Origin: Pseudomonas putida
GTDB lineage: Bacteria; Pseudomonadota; Gammaproteobacteria; Pseudomonadales; Pseudomonadaceae
Direction of reading: 5' to 3'
Length of the DNA stretch: 64,000 nucleotides
NCBI RefSeq assembly: GCF_001976065.1
Contig: NZ_MNAH01000003.1
Span: 654,589-718,588 of the forward strand
A program made the translations under genes and the position numbers. This document shows, in pieces, positions 42,849 to 51,941 of the stretch (the stretch's first letter is position 1; every line of letters starts with the position of its first letter). The notes under the pieces are model-generated. The model made no database searches, was not told the DNA's origin, and saw nothing but the letters and a program-made list of their open reading frames with translations.

Positions 42849-43337
42849 TCAGAGGTTCAGGGTCATTTCGTGCCAGGCCATCCCGCCATGATCCGACGCC
42901 GATGGCTTGACGTAGGCGAAGCCAAAGCCTGCGTACAACGGAATATGCCGCTCCTTGCACATCAGGTTGATGCTGGCCTTGCCCATCGTGCGCATGCGCT
43001 CGATGAACTCGCCCATCAGGCGCTTCGCCAGGCCCAGGCCCTGATAATCCGGGTGCACGACCACCGACATGATCACCACGTGGGGTCCGGCCGGGTCGTG
43101 GCCGATGAGTTCCTTGAACGCCTCGTCGGACATTTCCACCTGGAACGCCGCGCCGGAATTGATGAAACCGGCAACCACGTCGTCCACTTGCGCGACGATG
43201 AAACCTTCGGGCCAGGTGGCGATGCGAGTGGCGATTTTCTCCCGGGTCGCGGCTTCGTCACCTTCATAGGCAAGGGTTTCGATGGCGTAGCAGCGGTCCA
43301 GGTCAGCAGGCGTGACATTACGGATGAGGGTGTTCAT
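42849..43337 (-). CDS. GNAT-family N-acetyltransferase, arylalkylamine type
   Basis: 162 residues from the ATG at 43337; a longer open frame (to 43439) is unlikely because the domain starts at M-N-T-L-I-R-N-V-T-P-A-D-L. Motif A is V-V-V-H-P-D-Y-Q-G-L-G-L-A-K-R-L-M near 90-106 and motif B is Y-A-G-F-G-F near 141. C-Y-A-I-E-T-L-A-Y-E-G-D-E-A resembles the AANAT-like acceptor region. The acceptor is unknown. Confidence 0.87.
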   Translation of the reverse strand: MNTLIRNVTPADLDRCYAIETLAYEGDEAATREKIATRIATWPEGFIVAQVDDVVAGFINSGAAFQVEMSDEAFKELIGHDPAGPHVVIMSVVVHPDYQGLGLAKRLMGEFIERMRTMGKASINLMCKERHIPLYAGFGFAYVKPSASDHGGMAWHEMTLNL

Positions 43338-43435
43338 GACGGCTCGGAATCGGCGAGGGAAAGGCCGTGGATGATAAATCAGCCTCGGCGCGACATCGAG
43401 AGACGAATCGGCTGACCCGTCTCTCGATGTACTGG

Positions 43436-43921
43436 TCACACCTTGATCGGCAACCAGAGTTCCAGCGTGCCGGTATTGAGCTTGGGGTTGAAGTCTTCGC
43501 TGTAGCGTTCGAATTCCGGGGCGTTCAACAGCTCGCGGCCGGACTGCGGCAGCCAGGTGCCATGGATGTACTGGAAGGTTTGCGGCAGGGTGTCCAGCGA
43601 ACCTTTGTGTTCGAACACCACATATTGCTGCGGCAGGACCTCGACCCAGCGGTAGGTATCCGGCAAATCATCCAGCTTGCTGATCTCGACGCCTGCAATG
43701 TAATCAAAGCCGCCCTTGCCGTCGAAATTGCAGCAGACGCCGTAGGTCACTTCGCCTTTTTGCCCAGGAACATTGCCGATATGGGGAATGAATTTTTCCC
43801 ATAGCTCGGGAATGCCTGTCACGGTTTGCTGGGTAAATTGTTCGCCAAGCCCTGCAATCAGCAGGAAGTGCCCGTGTTCGAAGCGTGGTTCCGTCACTTC
43901 GACGCGTGTTTTCTCGTCCAT
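43436..43921 (-). CDS. GyrI-like / AraC effector-binding domain protein
   Basis: 161 residues from the ATG at 43921 (AGGAG before it). The whole protein is one effector-binding (GyrI/SHV-type) domain: F-I-P-H-I-G-N-V-P-G-Q-K-G-E-V-T-Y-G-V-C-C-N-F, D-Y-I-A-G-V-E-I, Y-V-V-F-E-H-K-G-S-L near 110 and a late G-T-L-E-L-W-L-P-I. No DNA-binding domain is attached, so it may bind small toxic molecules or modulate a partner. Immediate neighbours do not reveal the partner. Confidence 0.85.
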   Translation of the reverse strand: MDEKTRVEVTEPRFEHGHFLLIAGLGEQFTQQTVTGIPELWEKFIPHIGNVPGQKGEVTYGVCCNFDGKGGFDYIAGVEISKLDDLPDTYRWVEVLPQQYVVFEHKGSLDTLPQTFQYIHGTWLPQSGRELLNAPEFERYSEDFNPKLNTGTLELWLPIKV

Positions 43922-43989
43922 GACTCGACTCCTGGAAGGTAAAAAGTGGGTTCGGCTGGGAGTATAGAAGCCAAACCCGATTCGCCCAG

Positions 43990-44652
43990 TTACAGGGTGT
44001 GCAACGGCGGGGCGGCACCGGAACCGACAAACTCGTTGTAGCCCGATAGGATCACGTACACTGCGAAATAACAGAAGATCGCCGCTGATGCCAGGTAGGA
44101 ATAGCGCAGCAACTTGTCGCCGAGCAACTTGCCCCCGTGGCTTGCCGCGAAACACAGGCCTGCGGACCACAGCAGCCCGGCGCAAAGGAATCCACCGAGA
44201 AACAATGCCGAGCTGAGCGCTCCACCGCCGCCGGAACGGGCGATCAGCGTGCCGCCTACCGCGGCGAACCAGAGAATGGCACTGGGCGACGACATGGCGA
44301 GAAAAATCCCACGGAAAAACTCCTTGCGATGGGAGTTGTGGCCGACCTCGGCGGTTTCGGCCAACAGCGCCTCATGGTGGATCGCCGAGTAAATCATCTT
44401 CGCCGCAAAATACACCAGCAACGCCGAACCACCGATCCACAACACCCAACGCACGGTTTCGTATTGCAACAACACGGTCATGCCGGCCAGCGCCAGCACC
44501 GCGTAGATCAGGTCGCCGACGCAGGTGCCCAAGCCCAGGGCAAAGCCTTGAAAATAGCCGCGCTGCATGGCCAAGGTGATCATTGCGATGTTGGCCACGC
44601 CGATGTCCAGGCACAGCGACAGGCTTAACAGGAAGCCACTGGTAAATTCCAT
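43990..44652 (-). CDS. LysE-family amino-acid/metabolite exporter
   Basis: 220 residues, about six membrane helices. The N terminus [19 protein letters not shown] matches the LysE/RhtB start region, with [12 protein letters not shown] near 36-47 and [13 protein letters not shown] near 116-128. It probably exports an amino acid or related compound. It is divergent from alaC; a link to amino-acid metabolism is plausible but not shown. Confidence 0.88.
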   Translation of the reverse strand: MEFTSGFLLSLSLCLDIGVANIAMITLAMQRGYFQGFALGLGTCVGDLIYAVLALAGMTVLLQYETVRWVLWIGGSALLVYFAAKMIYSAIHHEALLAETAEVGHNSHRKEFFRGIFLAMSSPSAILWFAAVGGTLIARSGGGGALSSALFLGGFLCAGLLWSAGLCFAASHGGKLLGDKLLRYSYLASAAIFCYFAVYVILSGYNEFVGSGAAPPLHTL

Positions 44653-44791
44653 CGAACCCTTTCCTTCACAAAATTTTGTTTACCTTGAGGCTGGACATTC
44701 TGCCACGCCAGATCGTACATTCCGCCACAGGCCACCGCAGTGGCCAGCGTCGCTCGGACGGTTCCGGGCGCTTACGTTATCCGAGGCAACA

Positions 44792-46009
44792 ATGGCCGAA
44801 CAAGGTTCGCCGCGCCGCTTTGCGCGCATAGATCGACTCCCCCCCTACGTTTTCAACATCACTGCCGAGCTGAAGATGGCCGCCCGTCGTCGTGGCGAAG
44901 ACATCATCGACTTGAGCATGGGTAACCCTGACGGCGCCACGCCGCCGCACATCGTCGAAAAACTGGTCACTGTCGCCCAGCGCGAAGACACCCATGGCTA
45001 CTCCACGTCCAAGGGCATTCCGCGCCTGCGCCGGGCGATTTCCAACTGGTACAAGGATCGCTACGCGGTCGACATCGACCCGGAAAGCGAAGCCATCGTC
45101 ACCATCGGTTCCAAGGAAGGCCTGGCGCACCTGATGCTGGCCACCCTCGACCAGGGCGACACCGTGCTGGTGCCCAACCCGAGCTACCCGATCCACATCT
45201 ACGGTGCCGTGATTGCCGGCGCCCAGGTGCGCTCGGTGCCGCTGGTGCCGGGCGTGGACTTTTTCGCTGAACTGGAACGGGCCATCCGCGGCTCGATCCC
45301 GAAACCGAAGATGATGATCCTCGGTTTCCCGTCCAACCCCACCGCCCAGTGCGTGGAGCTCGACTTCTTCGAGCGGGTGATCGCCCTCGCCAAGCAGTAC
45401 GACGTGCTGGTGGTGCACGACCTGGCCTACGCCGACATCGTCTACGACGGCTGGAAAGCCCCGTCGATCATGCAGGTGCCCGGCGCCAAGGACATCGCGG
45501 TGGAGTTTTTCACCCTGTCCAAGAGCTACAACATGGCAGGCTGGCGCATCGGCTTCATGGTCGGCAACCCGGAACTGGTCAACGCCCTGGCGCGGATCAA
45601 GAGTTACCACGACTACGGCACCTTCACCCCGCTGCAAGTGGCGGCCATTGCCGCGCTGGAAGGCGATCAGCAATGTGTGCTCGACATCGCCGAACAGTAT
45701 CGGCAGCGCCGCAACGTACTGGTCAAAGGCCTGCATGAACTGGGCTGGATGGTGGAAAACCCGAAAGCGTCGATGTACGTCTGGGCCAAGATTCCCGAGG
45801 CTTACGCGCACCTGGGTTCGCTGGAGTTCGCCAAGAAACTGCTGGCCGAAGCCAAGGTTTGCGTCTCACCGGGCGTCGGGTTTGGCGAGTACGGCGATGA
45901 TCACGTGCGCTTCGCCCTGATCGAAAACCAGGACCGGATTCGTCAGGCGGTACGCGGGATTCGCGGGATGTTCCGGGCGGATGGGTTAGCCCCGAAAACC
46001 AACGCCTGA
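44792..46009 (+). CDS. alaC: Alanine-synthesising aminotransferase, AlaC type
   Basis: PLP aminotransferase class I, 405 residues from the ATG at 44792 (GAGG before it). N-terminal [23 protein letters not shown] near 50-60, S-K-G-I-P-R-L-R near 75-82, P-N-P-S-Y-P-I-H near 129-136, and the lysine in [12 protein letters not shown] near 241-252 match AlaC (YfdZ), which makes alanine from pyruvate and glutamate. Substrate assignment is by family. Confidence 0.88.
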   Translation: MAEQGSPRRFARIDRLPPYVFNITAELKMAARRRGEDIIDLSMGNPDGATPPHIVEKLVTVAQREDTHGYSTSKGIPRLRRAISNWYKDRYAVDIDPESEAIVTIGSKEGLAHLMLATLDQGDTVLVPNPSYPIHIYGAVIAGAQVRSVPLVPGVDFFAELERAIRGSIPKPKMMILGFPSNPTAQCVELDFFERVIALAKQYDVLVVHDLAYADIVYDGWKAPSIMQVPGAKDIAVEFFTLSKSYNMAGWRIGFMVGNPELVNALARIKSYHDYGTFTPLQVAAIAALEGDQQCVLDIAEQYRQRRNVLVKGLHELGWMVENPKASMYVWAKIPEAYAHLGSLEFAKKLLAEAKVCVSPGVGFGEYGDDHVRFALIENQDRIRQAVRGIRGMFRADGLAPKTNA

Positions 46010-46052
46010 AACAAAACCCATACTGGATCTCGTTCATCCTGAGATCATCACC

Positions 46053-46086
46053 CACAAAAAAACCGCATCGCTGCGGTTTTTTTGTG
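46053..46086. terminator. Bidirectional terminator between alaC and gntT
   Basis: A perfect 15-bp inverted repeat: CACAAAAAAACCGCA (46053-46067), loop TCGC, then its complement (46072-46086), with T7 on either strand. It ends both convergent genes. Confidence 0.95.
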
Positions 46087-46099
46087 CCTGGCGAATCGC

Positions 46100-47452
46100 T
46101 TAGACGAACAGCGACAACAACAGGATAAAGCCCAGGCCCACCACCGACAGGATGGTTTCCATCGCCGTCCAGGTCTTGAAGGTTTCGGCCACGGTCATGT
46201 TGAAGTACTGCTTGACCAGCCAGAAACCGGCGTCGTTGACGTGGGACAGAATCAGGGAACCTGCACCGGTGGCCAGCACCAGCAGCTCACGGTTGACCCC
46301 CGGAATCATCCCCACCACCGGCACCACGATGCCCGCGCCGGTAATGGTTGCCACGGTCGCCGAACCGGTCGCGATGCGGATCACCGCCGCCACCAGCCAG
46401 GCCAGCAGGATCGGCGAGATCTGCGCATTGACCGCCATGTGGCCGATCACGTCACCCACACCACTGGTCACCAGCATCTGCTTGAAGCCACCACCGGCAC
46501 CGATGATCAGAATGATTGCGGCGGTTGGTGCGAGGCTCGCATCCAGCCATTTCATCATTTGGCTGGAACCGATGCCCTGCTTGTAGCCGAAGGTATACAG
46601 AGACAGCAGCAATGCCAGCAGCAACGCCGAAATCGGGTGACCGATCAGGTCCATGAAGGCGCGGAAGATGTTGCCGTCGGGCAGCACCACGTCGGCAAAC
46701 GTCTTGAGCAGCATCAGGAACACCGGCAGCAGCACGGTCACCAGGGTGATGCCGAAGCTCGGCAGTTCAGCCGTATCGGTTTCGCGGGCCAGTTGATCCA
46801 CCAGCTCCTGGTTCGGATGACCAGGAATGTGCTTGGCAATGAAGGTACCGTAGATAGGGCCCGCGATGATGGCCGTCGGCAGCGCAACGATCAGGCCGTA
46901 CAGAATGGTTTTACCGATGTCGGCACCGAACACGCCGATGGCCAGCAACGGACCCGGGTGCGGCGGCACCAGGCCGTGGACGGCGGAGAGTCCGGCCAGC
47001 AGCGGGATACCGATCTTGATGATCGACACGCCAGTGCGACGGGCGACGATGAACACCAGCGGAATCAGGAGCACGAAGCCGATTTCGAAGAACAACGGGA
47101 TACCGACCAGGAAGGCCGCAAACATCATTGCCCACTGCACCTTGTCCTTGCCGAAGGCGCGGATCAAGGTCTGGGCGATCTGGTCCGCCCCGCCCGACTC
47201 AGCCATCATTTTGCCGAGCATGGTCCCCAGCGCGAGGATGATGCCGACGAAACCGAGCACGCCGCCAAAGCCGTCCTGGAACGCCTTGATGATGGTGCCG
47301 ATCGGCATGCCGGAGGTCAGCCCGAGGAAGGCGGCGGCGATGATCAGGGCCAGAAAGGGGTGCAACTTGAACTTGGTGATCAGGACGATAAGCCCGATCA
47401 CCGTGACCACTGCGTCGAGCAGAAGGAACGTCTCGTGGGACATGCCAAACAT
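46100..47452 (-). CDS. gntT: Gluconate:H+ symporter (GntP family)
   Basis: Imports gluconate, made in the periplasm by glucose oxidation. 450 residues, about 12-14 membrane helices. Family-like segments include G-L-T-S-G-M-P-I-G-T, the V-P-P-H-P-G-P-L near 165-172 and V-A-T-I-T-G-A-G-I-V near 366-375. The leader carries a GGAG ribosome-binding site next to AATAACAACAACAA, a strong Hfq/Crc motif, and a GntR-like palindrome lies upstream. It follows gntK on the same strand with an 81-nt gap. Confidence 0.94.
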   Translation of the reverse strand: MFGMSHETFLLLDAVVTVIGLIVLITKFKLHPFLALIIAAAFLGLTSGMPIGTIIKAFQDGFGGVLGFVGIILALGTMLGKMMAESGGADQIAQTLIRAFGKDKVQWAMMFAAFLVGIPLFFEIGFVLLIPLVFIVARRTGVSIIKIGIPLLAGLSAVHGLVPPHPGPLLAIGVFGADIGKTILYGLIVALPTAIIAGPIYGTFIAKHIPGHPNQELVDQLARETDTAELPSFGITLVTVLLPVFLMLLKTFADVVLPDGNIFRAFMDLIGHPISALLLALLLSLYTFGYKQGIGSSQMMKWLDASLAPTAAIILIIGAGGGFKQMLVTSGVGDVIGHMAVNAQISPILLAWLVAAVIRIATGSATVATITGAGIVVPVVGMIPGVNRELLVLATGAGSLILSHVNDAGFWLVKQYFNMTVAETFKTWTAMETILSVVGLGFILLLSLFV

Positions 47453-47468
47453 TAGGGGTGTCTCCTGG

Positions 47469-47482
47469 TTGTTGTTGTTATT
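47469..47482 (-). promoter_or_regulatory. Hfq/Crc motif in the gntT leader
   Basis: Minus strand AATAACAACAACAA, overlapping repeats of AANAANAA, immediately before the ribosome-binding site. It is the longest such motif in the window. Confidence 0.6.
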
Positions 47483-47508
47483 AAAGCGGGTTAATCAGTA
47501 GTCGCGCG

Positions 47509-47525
47509 GACAGCGCTGTCTTTGC
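47509..47525. promoter_or_regulatory. GntR operator 1, before gntT
   Basis: GACAGCGCTGTC (47509-47520) is a perfect 12-bp palindrome followed by TTTGC. Shares AGCGCT and the flanking pattern with the two sites near gntK and gntR. Confidence 0.7.
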
Positions 47526-47533
47526 AAGCACGC

Positions 47534-48067
47534 TCATACCGCCTGCTTCAGGCCGTTGGCCTGCCACCAGGTGTGGGCTTGAGCGGCCAATTCTTCAACG
47601 CTGTAGATCGAGGCATTGAGCGCCAGTGTCAGCGGCTCGCCCTTGGGAGACTCGAGGGTGGCGAACTGACTTTCGATCAAGGTGGCCGGCATGAAATGAC
47701 CCGGGCGATGGGAGACGCGTGCGGCGGCGACTTCCGGGGTCAACTCCAGGAACACGAAGCCCAGGCCCGGCAAGGCGCTGCGCAGGCGCTCGCGGTAAAT
47801 ATGCTTGAGCGCCGAGCAGGTCAGCACAGGGCGTTGGCCCTTGGCATCGATGCGGCGCAGTTCATCGCACAGGCTGTCGAGCCAGCCGGCGCGGTCTTCA
47901 TCGTTCAGGGGGGTTCCCGCGCTCATCTTTTCGATATTGGCGGCAGGGTGGAAAGAGTCGCCTTCAATGGCAGTGGCGCCGCTCAGTTGGCACAGGGCCT
48001 CGCTGACGCACGTCTTGCCGCAACCGGCAACGCCCATGATGACCAGGGCGGTGATGGGATGATTCAT
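47534..48067 (-). CDS. gntK: Gluconokinase
   Basis: Phosphorylates gluconate to 6-phosphogluconate, which enters the Entner-Doudoroff route at Edd. The 177-residue protein is of the GntK type: Walker A V-M-G-V-A-G-C-G-K-T (11-20), then E-G-D-S-F-H-P-A-A-N-I-E-K-M-S-A-G-T-P-L-N-D-E-D-R near 35-59, R-P-V-L-T-C-S-A-L-K near 80-89, and F-L-E-L near 105. It is divergent from gntR and upstream of gntT. Confidence 0.95.
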   Translation of the reverse strand: MNHPITALVIMGVAGCGKTCVSEALCQLSGATAIEGDSFHPAANIEKMSAGTPLNDEDRAGWLDSLCDELRRIDAKGQRPVLTCSALKHIYRERLRSALPGLGFVFLELTPEVAAARVSHRPGHFMPATLIESQFATLESPKGEPLTLALNASIYSVEELAAQAHTWWQANGLKQAV

Positions 48068-48085
48068 GTAACACCTCAGCGCGCA

Positions 48086-48102
48086 GACAGCGCTACCTTT
48101 GC
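48086..48102. promoter_or_regulatory. GntR operator 2, before gntK
   Basis: GACAGCGCTACCTTTGC. Reverse-complemented, it gives GCAAAGGTAGCGCT, close to the P. aeruginosa GntR consensus ACNAAGNTAGCGCT as remembered. It lies 19 nt before the gntK start. Confidence 0.7.
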
Positions 48103-48237
48103 CAGTTATGACACCAGACCAAAAGCAGAAGTTGCCGACGCCTTTCTTGTCATTTTGTGGGTTGCAGCATGTGTGTCCCCAACGCCAAAAAGCGAGGATC
48201 AGGCGAACCCCCGCTCACGCATTTGCAGCTGCATCGA

Positions 48238-48254
48238 GACAGCGCTACCTTAGT
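48238..48254. promoter_or_regulatory. GntR operator 3, before gntR
   Basis: GACAGCGCTACCTTAGT. Its reverse complement contains ACTAAGGTAGCGCT, a full match to the remembered GntR consensus. It lies 28 nt before the gntR start and implies autorepression. Confidence 0.75.
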
Positions 48255-48282
48255 GCCTTGAATTTTGTTTGGCAAGCCGTCG

Positions 48283-49314
48283 ATGACTCCAACTAAAAAC
48301 GATAAAAATACCCGCACCACTGGCCGCCCTACGCTGAACGAAGTGGCACGCCTGGCCGGTGTCAGTCCGATTACCGCCTCCCGCGCCCTGCGCGGGGTCA
48401 GCACGGTGGCCACTGAACTGGTGGAAAAAGTCCAGAAAGCCGCGCTGGAACTCAACTACGTGGTCAACCCCGCAGCCCGTGCCCTGGCCTCGGCGCAGAG
48501 CCATTCGGTGGTGGTGTTGGTGCCCTCCCTGTCCAACCTGCTGTTCATCGACACCCTGGAAGCCATTCATCAGGTCCTGCGCCCCAAGGGCTTCGAAGTG
48601 CTGATCGGCAACTTCCATTACTCGCGCGACGAAGAAGAAAACCTGCTGCGCAACTACATGGCCTATCAGCCTCGCGGCTTGCTGCTGACCGGTTTCGACC
48701 GCACCGAAAGTTCGCGGCGGATGATCGAAGCCAGCAATATCCCATGTGTGTACATGATGGAACTGGACAGCGCTGCCGGTCTCAATTGCGTTGGCTTTTC
48801 GCAACTGGCGGCCGGTGAAACGGCGGCCGAGCACTTGCTCTCGCGCGGGCGCAAACGCCTGGCGTACATCGGCGCACAGCTCGATCAACGCACCTTGCTG
48901 CGCGGTGAGGGTTTCCGCAAGGCCCTGAAAAAGGCCGGCCTGTACGACCCGGACCTGGAAGTGCTGACCCCGCGCTCCTCCTCCGTCGGCCTGGGTGGCG
49001 AACTGTTCCTGCAACTGCTGGCCAGCCACCCGGACGTCGATGCGATCTTCTTCGGCAACGACGACCTGGCCCAGGGCGCCCTGCTCGAAGCCATGCGCTG
49101 CGGGATCAAGATCCCCGAACAGGTGGCGATCCTGGGTTTCAACGATTTGCCGATGTCCGAACACATGGTCCCGCGCCTGAGCAGCATCAACACCCCGCGC
49201 GAAGCCATCGGCCGCCGCGCGGCGGAGCAGATGCTGGCGCTGATGGCCGGTAATACCGTGGCCAGACCGGTGCAGGACATGGGGTTTGAGTTGAAGGTGC
49301 GCGAGAGTACTTAA
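48283..49314 (+). CDS. gntR: LacI-family gluconate repressor GntR
   Basis: Represses gluconate uptake and phosphorylation; gluconate or 6-phosphogluconate would relieve it. It has 343 residues from the ATG at 48283; an in-frame TTG at 48265 is less likely. The LacI HTH is L-N-E-V-A-R-L-A-G-V-S-P-I-T-A-S-R-A-L-R-G (about 18-38), with the hinge helix N-P-A-A-R-A-L-A-S. The periplasmic-binding-like effector domain contains S-H-S-V-V-V-L-V-P and I-P-E-Q-V-A-I-L-G-F-N-D. It is divergent from gntK; three shared palindromes lie around the cluster. Confidence 0.93.
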   Translation: MTPTKNDKNTRTTGRPTLNEVARLAGVSPITASRALRGVSTVATELVEKVQKAALELNYVVNPAARALASAQSHSVVVLVPSLSNLLFIDTLEAIHQVLRPKGFEVLIGNFHYSRDEEENLLRNYMAYQPRGLLLTGFDRTESSRRMIEASNIPCVYMMELDSAAGLNCVGFSQLAAGETAAEHLLSRGRKRLAYIGAQLDQRTLLRGEGFRKALKKAGLYDPDLEVLTPRSSSVGLGGELFLQLLASHPDVDAIFFGNDDLAQGALLEAMRCGIKIPEQVAILGFNDLPMSEHMVPRLSSINTPREAIGRRAAEQMLALMAGNTVARPVQDMGFELKVREST

Positions 49315-49468
49315 AGGCACGTTCGGCGACACGACTTAAAGAATGGGCCGTGTCTGCCGCTTCAGAATAAGTACCCAGGATAATGAATCATTGGCAGGAG
49401 TAAGTACTGGCAGCCATTCTAGCGAGATCGACTTTGGTTATTCGGTTAACCTGTAACGTGCTTCAGGG

Positions 49469-50764
49469 TCAGGGTAACCAACCCAAAAAGACGAACCATC
49501 CATAATTGATGGGAACCAATACAACAAAGGTAATGAGTGCAAGCGCAAGACTCAATCGTAAAGCTGCCATGAAAGGGATTCTTCCCATTTCAATTGCGAG
49601 AACAATCGGTGAGGCTTGGTAGGGCAGGAGCGGTGTTGAAAACCCGATGACCTGAATCATCAGAACACTTAATAAAGGCAACCCGGATGCAGTGGCTAAC
49701 GACTGCGCCAGGGGAGTAAATAGGGCTGGCACTCCGTTCGCTGTGACCACAAAGTTGAGCAGCGTGGAAAACCCTACGATCAAGGCGTAACTGCTGAACG
49801 GTGAGGACGGATCCAACGGTGCGATAGCCAGTAGTTCATTTCCTATAAAGGTTCCCAGTCCGCTTTGTCCTACAAGTGCAGCGAGGCCGAGGATTGCTGC
49901 AACATACACCGCGGTCCGATGATTTACCTCTTGACCAAATTCGTCACTGGATACAAAGCCGACTCGTGGAAGCAGGCATAAGCAAGCTGCCACGAGACCG
50001 ACCCAAGCAGGAGAAACTCCGTGCAAGGAATCGGTAAGCCAGAGTCCCAGGGTCATCAGCAGGAGAACGCTTAATCTCTTTTCCTCAGGACTCAAAGGAC
50101 GAGTGGGTTCCACTTCTATGCTTTTTTCCACCTTATCCGGAAATAACCAGACAATACATGCACACAGTGCAGCCCCCTTCAGAATGCCAAGTACGGGTGC
50201 ATGTAGTATCAGATACGGCAGATAAGAGAGTTGAATCCCGTACGTGGTATCGATCGACCCGGCCATAACAAGATTTGGAACATTCGCTGGCAGAATGGAT
50301 GCCGAAAGTTGGAAGGTGCCAAAGCCGACAGCGAGTGAAAGCCCTATACGCCCTGGACGTTTCTCCCTGAAACCCACTCGATCAGCAAGCGCCAGTACGA
50401 TCGGTATTAGAAGTGCAATACGTCCCATGTTTGAAGGCATAACAAAGGCAAGCATGTAAGTGAGGCCGACTATGCCAGCGACCATTTGCGGGTAAGACCT
50501 GGAAAGATGGACCGCGAGTACCCTGGCAAATCTAGAGGCCAATCCCGTTTTACGAATAGCAATCCCGATGACATAGCCGCTAATGACGAGCCAGAATGCA
50601 GCAGAGGTAAAACCGGAGAAGATCAAGGAAGCGGGAGCGACATGGAGGATCATCGCAACCGCGAAAAACAAAAGTGCAGTCAAGTACTCCGGAAGTCTAC
50701 GTGTTGCCCATAGCAAGATTGTCACAGCGACCAGTCCGGCAACTATTATTAGTTGAGCATCCAT
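49469..50764 (-). CDS. SLC13/DASS-type anion permease
   Basis: 431 residues with about 11-12 membrane helices. The two re-entrant loops of the divalent-anion:Na+ symporter fold are recognisable, but their usual S-N-T/S-N-N motifs read P-S-N-M-G (near 109-113) and A-N-G-V-P (near 343-347). The substrate may thus not be a standard dicarboxylate or sulfate. Codon use is AT-richer than in neighbouring genes, suggesting acquisition by transfer. It is divergent from a LysR gene whose dyads lie between them. Confidence 0.8.
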   Translation of the reverse strand: MDAQLIIVAGLVAVTILLWATRRLPEYLTALLFFAVAMILHVAPASLIFSGFTSAAFWLVISGYVIGIAIRKTGLASRFARVLAVHLSRSYPQMVAGIVGLTYMLAFVMPSNMGRIALLIPIVLALADRVGFREKRPGRIGLSLAVGFGTFQLSASILPANVPNLVMAGSIDTTYGIQLSYLPYLILHAPVLGILKGAALCACIVWLFPDKVEKSIEVEPTRPLSPEEKRLSVLLLMTLGLWLTDSLHGVSPAWVGLVAACLCLLPRVGFVSSDEFGQEVNHRTAVYVAAILGLAALVGQSGLGTFIGNELLAIAPLDPSSPFSSYALIVGFSTLLNFVVTANGVPALFTPLAQSLATASGLPLLSVLMIQVIGFSTPLLPYQASPIVLAIEMGRIPFMAALRLSLALALITFVVLVPINYGWFVFLGWLP

Positions 50765-50790
50765 ATTACTTTCCTATGTTCTGCGGCTTC

Positions 50791-50821
50791 GGTTCACGGA
50801 CGTATTCGTCCTGATCGAACC
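50791..50821. promoter_or_regulatory. Nested inverted repeat in the permease/LysR promoter region
   Basis: Outer arms GGTTC (50791-50795) and GAACC (50817-50821), inner arms GGACG (50798-50802) and CGTCC (50807-50811) around TATT. It lies 27 nt before the permease start and may be an operator or leader hairpin. Confidence 0.4.
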
Positions 50822-50872
50822 ACCGACTGCACTTTTAGCGTAGGAGAAGCATGGCGGCGAAAAAGTAAAATG

Positions 50873-50885
50873 TCTAATATTTAGA
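50873..50885. promoter_or_regulatory. LysR-type recognition site (T-N11-A)
   Basis: TCTAA-TAT-TTAGA is a perfect T-N11-A dyad, the standard LysR recognition box, 31 nt before the LysR start and suitably placed to regulate the divergent permease. Confidence 0.6.
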
Positions 50886-50916
50886 AAATCCAGAATCAGT
50901 ATCTTTGGAGTCCTAA

Positions 50917-51804
50917 TTGGAACTCAGGCACTTACGTTATTTCGTCGTCACGGCCCAAGCGGAAAACTTCACACGAGCAGCCGAACAACTTGGAATCGCC
51001 CAGCCCCCGCTTGGACAGCAGATACGTGATTTGGAGGATGAAATCGGTACGCCGCTTTTCCACCGTGTAGGACGCGGCGTCGTACTCAGCGACGCAGGCA
51101 AGGCATTCCTGGTATCAGCACAAGACATTCTTGCACGTGCCGAGGACGCCCAAAAAAATGCGCGCCGCGTTGCGCGAGGTGAGGTCGGCTCATTGAACCT
51201 GGGATTTACCGAATCCGCCTCGTTTAACGATACGGTCACCGGTTTGATCAGGCGGTATCAGCAACAGCACCCCAAGGTTGAGGTCAACCTTGAAGAGAAC
51301 AATAGCGAATCACTCATTTCCAGACTCGGCCGTGGAGAAATTGACGCCGCGTTTGTGAGGCCTCCGTTTGCCATGGGCGGCGATATTGATTTCATCACCC
51401 TATCCGAAGAACCCCTTATTGTTGTCCTGCCAGATGGCCACCCATTAACGTCGTACCAGCGACTGTCCCTCGCTGATTTACGGCAGGAGAACTTCATCCT
51501 GTATTCGCGCAAATCCGGTTATGGACTGAGTGCGGATATCGTGGCTGCCTGTCGGCAGAGTGGTTTCAATCCGATCATCCGTCAGCAGGCTCCCCAACTA
51601 TCGTCCGCTGTTAACCTGGTATCAGCGGGGATGGGTATTGCGGTCGTACCCGCATCGATGCAGCGAATTCAACGCGATGGCCTGCACTACAGAGCGCTTG
51701 GGCTTGATTGGCCCAAGGCTATACTTGGGTTGGCCACACGAACGGCGAACCGGTCAACCCTGGTCGAAGACCTGATTAGTTCGACGAGAATCGAGTCTTC
51801 CTAA
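50917..51804 (+). CDS. LysR-family regulator of the adjacent permease
   Basis: 295 residues from a TTG start at 50917, supported by GGAG six bases upstream and by the family's usual beginning M-E-L-R-H-L-R-Y-F. The HTH is F-T-R-A-A-E-Q-L-G-I-A-Q-P-P-L-G-Q-Q-I-R-D-L-E (about 18-40), of the BenM/CatR-like subgroup, with an effector domain from about 90. Like its neighbour it is AT-richer than the local average. It likely senses the permease substrate or a catabolite. Confidence 0.87.
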   Translation: MELRHLRYFVVTAQAENFTRAAEQLGIAQPPLGQQIRDLEDEIGTPLFHRVGRGVVLSDAGKAFLVSAQDILARAEDAQKNARRVARGEVGSLNLGFTESASFNDTVTGLIRRYQQQHPKVEVNLEENNSESLISRLGRGEIDAAFVRPPFAMGGDIDFITLSEEPLIVVLPDGHPLTSYQRLSLADLRQENFILYSRKSGYGLSADIVAACRQSGFNPIIRQQAPQLSSAVNLVSAGMGIAVVPASMQRIQRDGLHYRALGLDWPKAILGLATRTANRSTLVEDLISSTRIESS

Positions 51805-51941
51805 TTGATTGTCCATTGTGGTTAAGGAGTTCCCTCCCTCACCACTGCTGCGTGCTATTGCTGCGCAAACCAAGATCAAAGGATCGCAGCCTGCGGTAGC
51901 TCCTACACTTGAATATACGCCACTCTCGCTGGAGTCGTTCC

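Noticed and set aside
49315..51940. Direct repeats marking ends of a mobile island around the permease/LysR pair
   Set aside because: No matching repeats, integrase or tRNA were found on either side; only composition suggests transfer.
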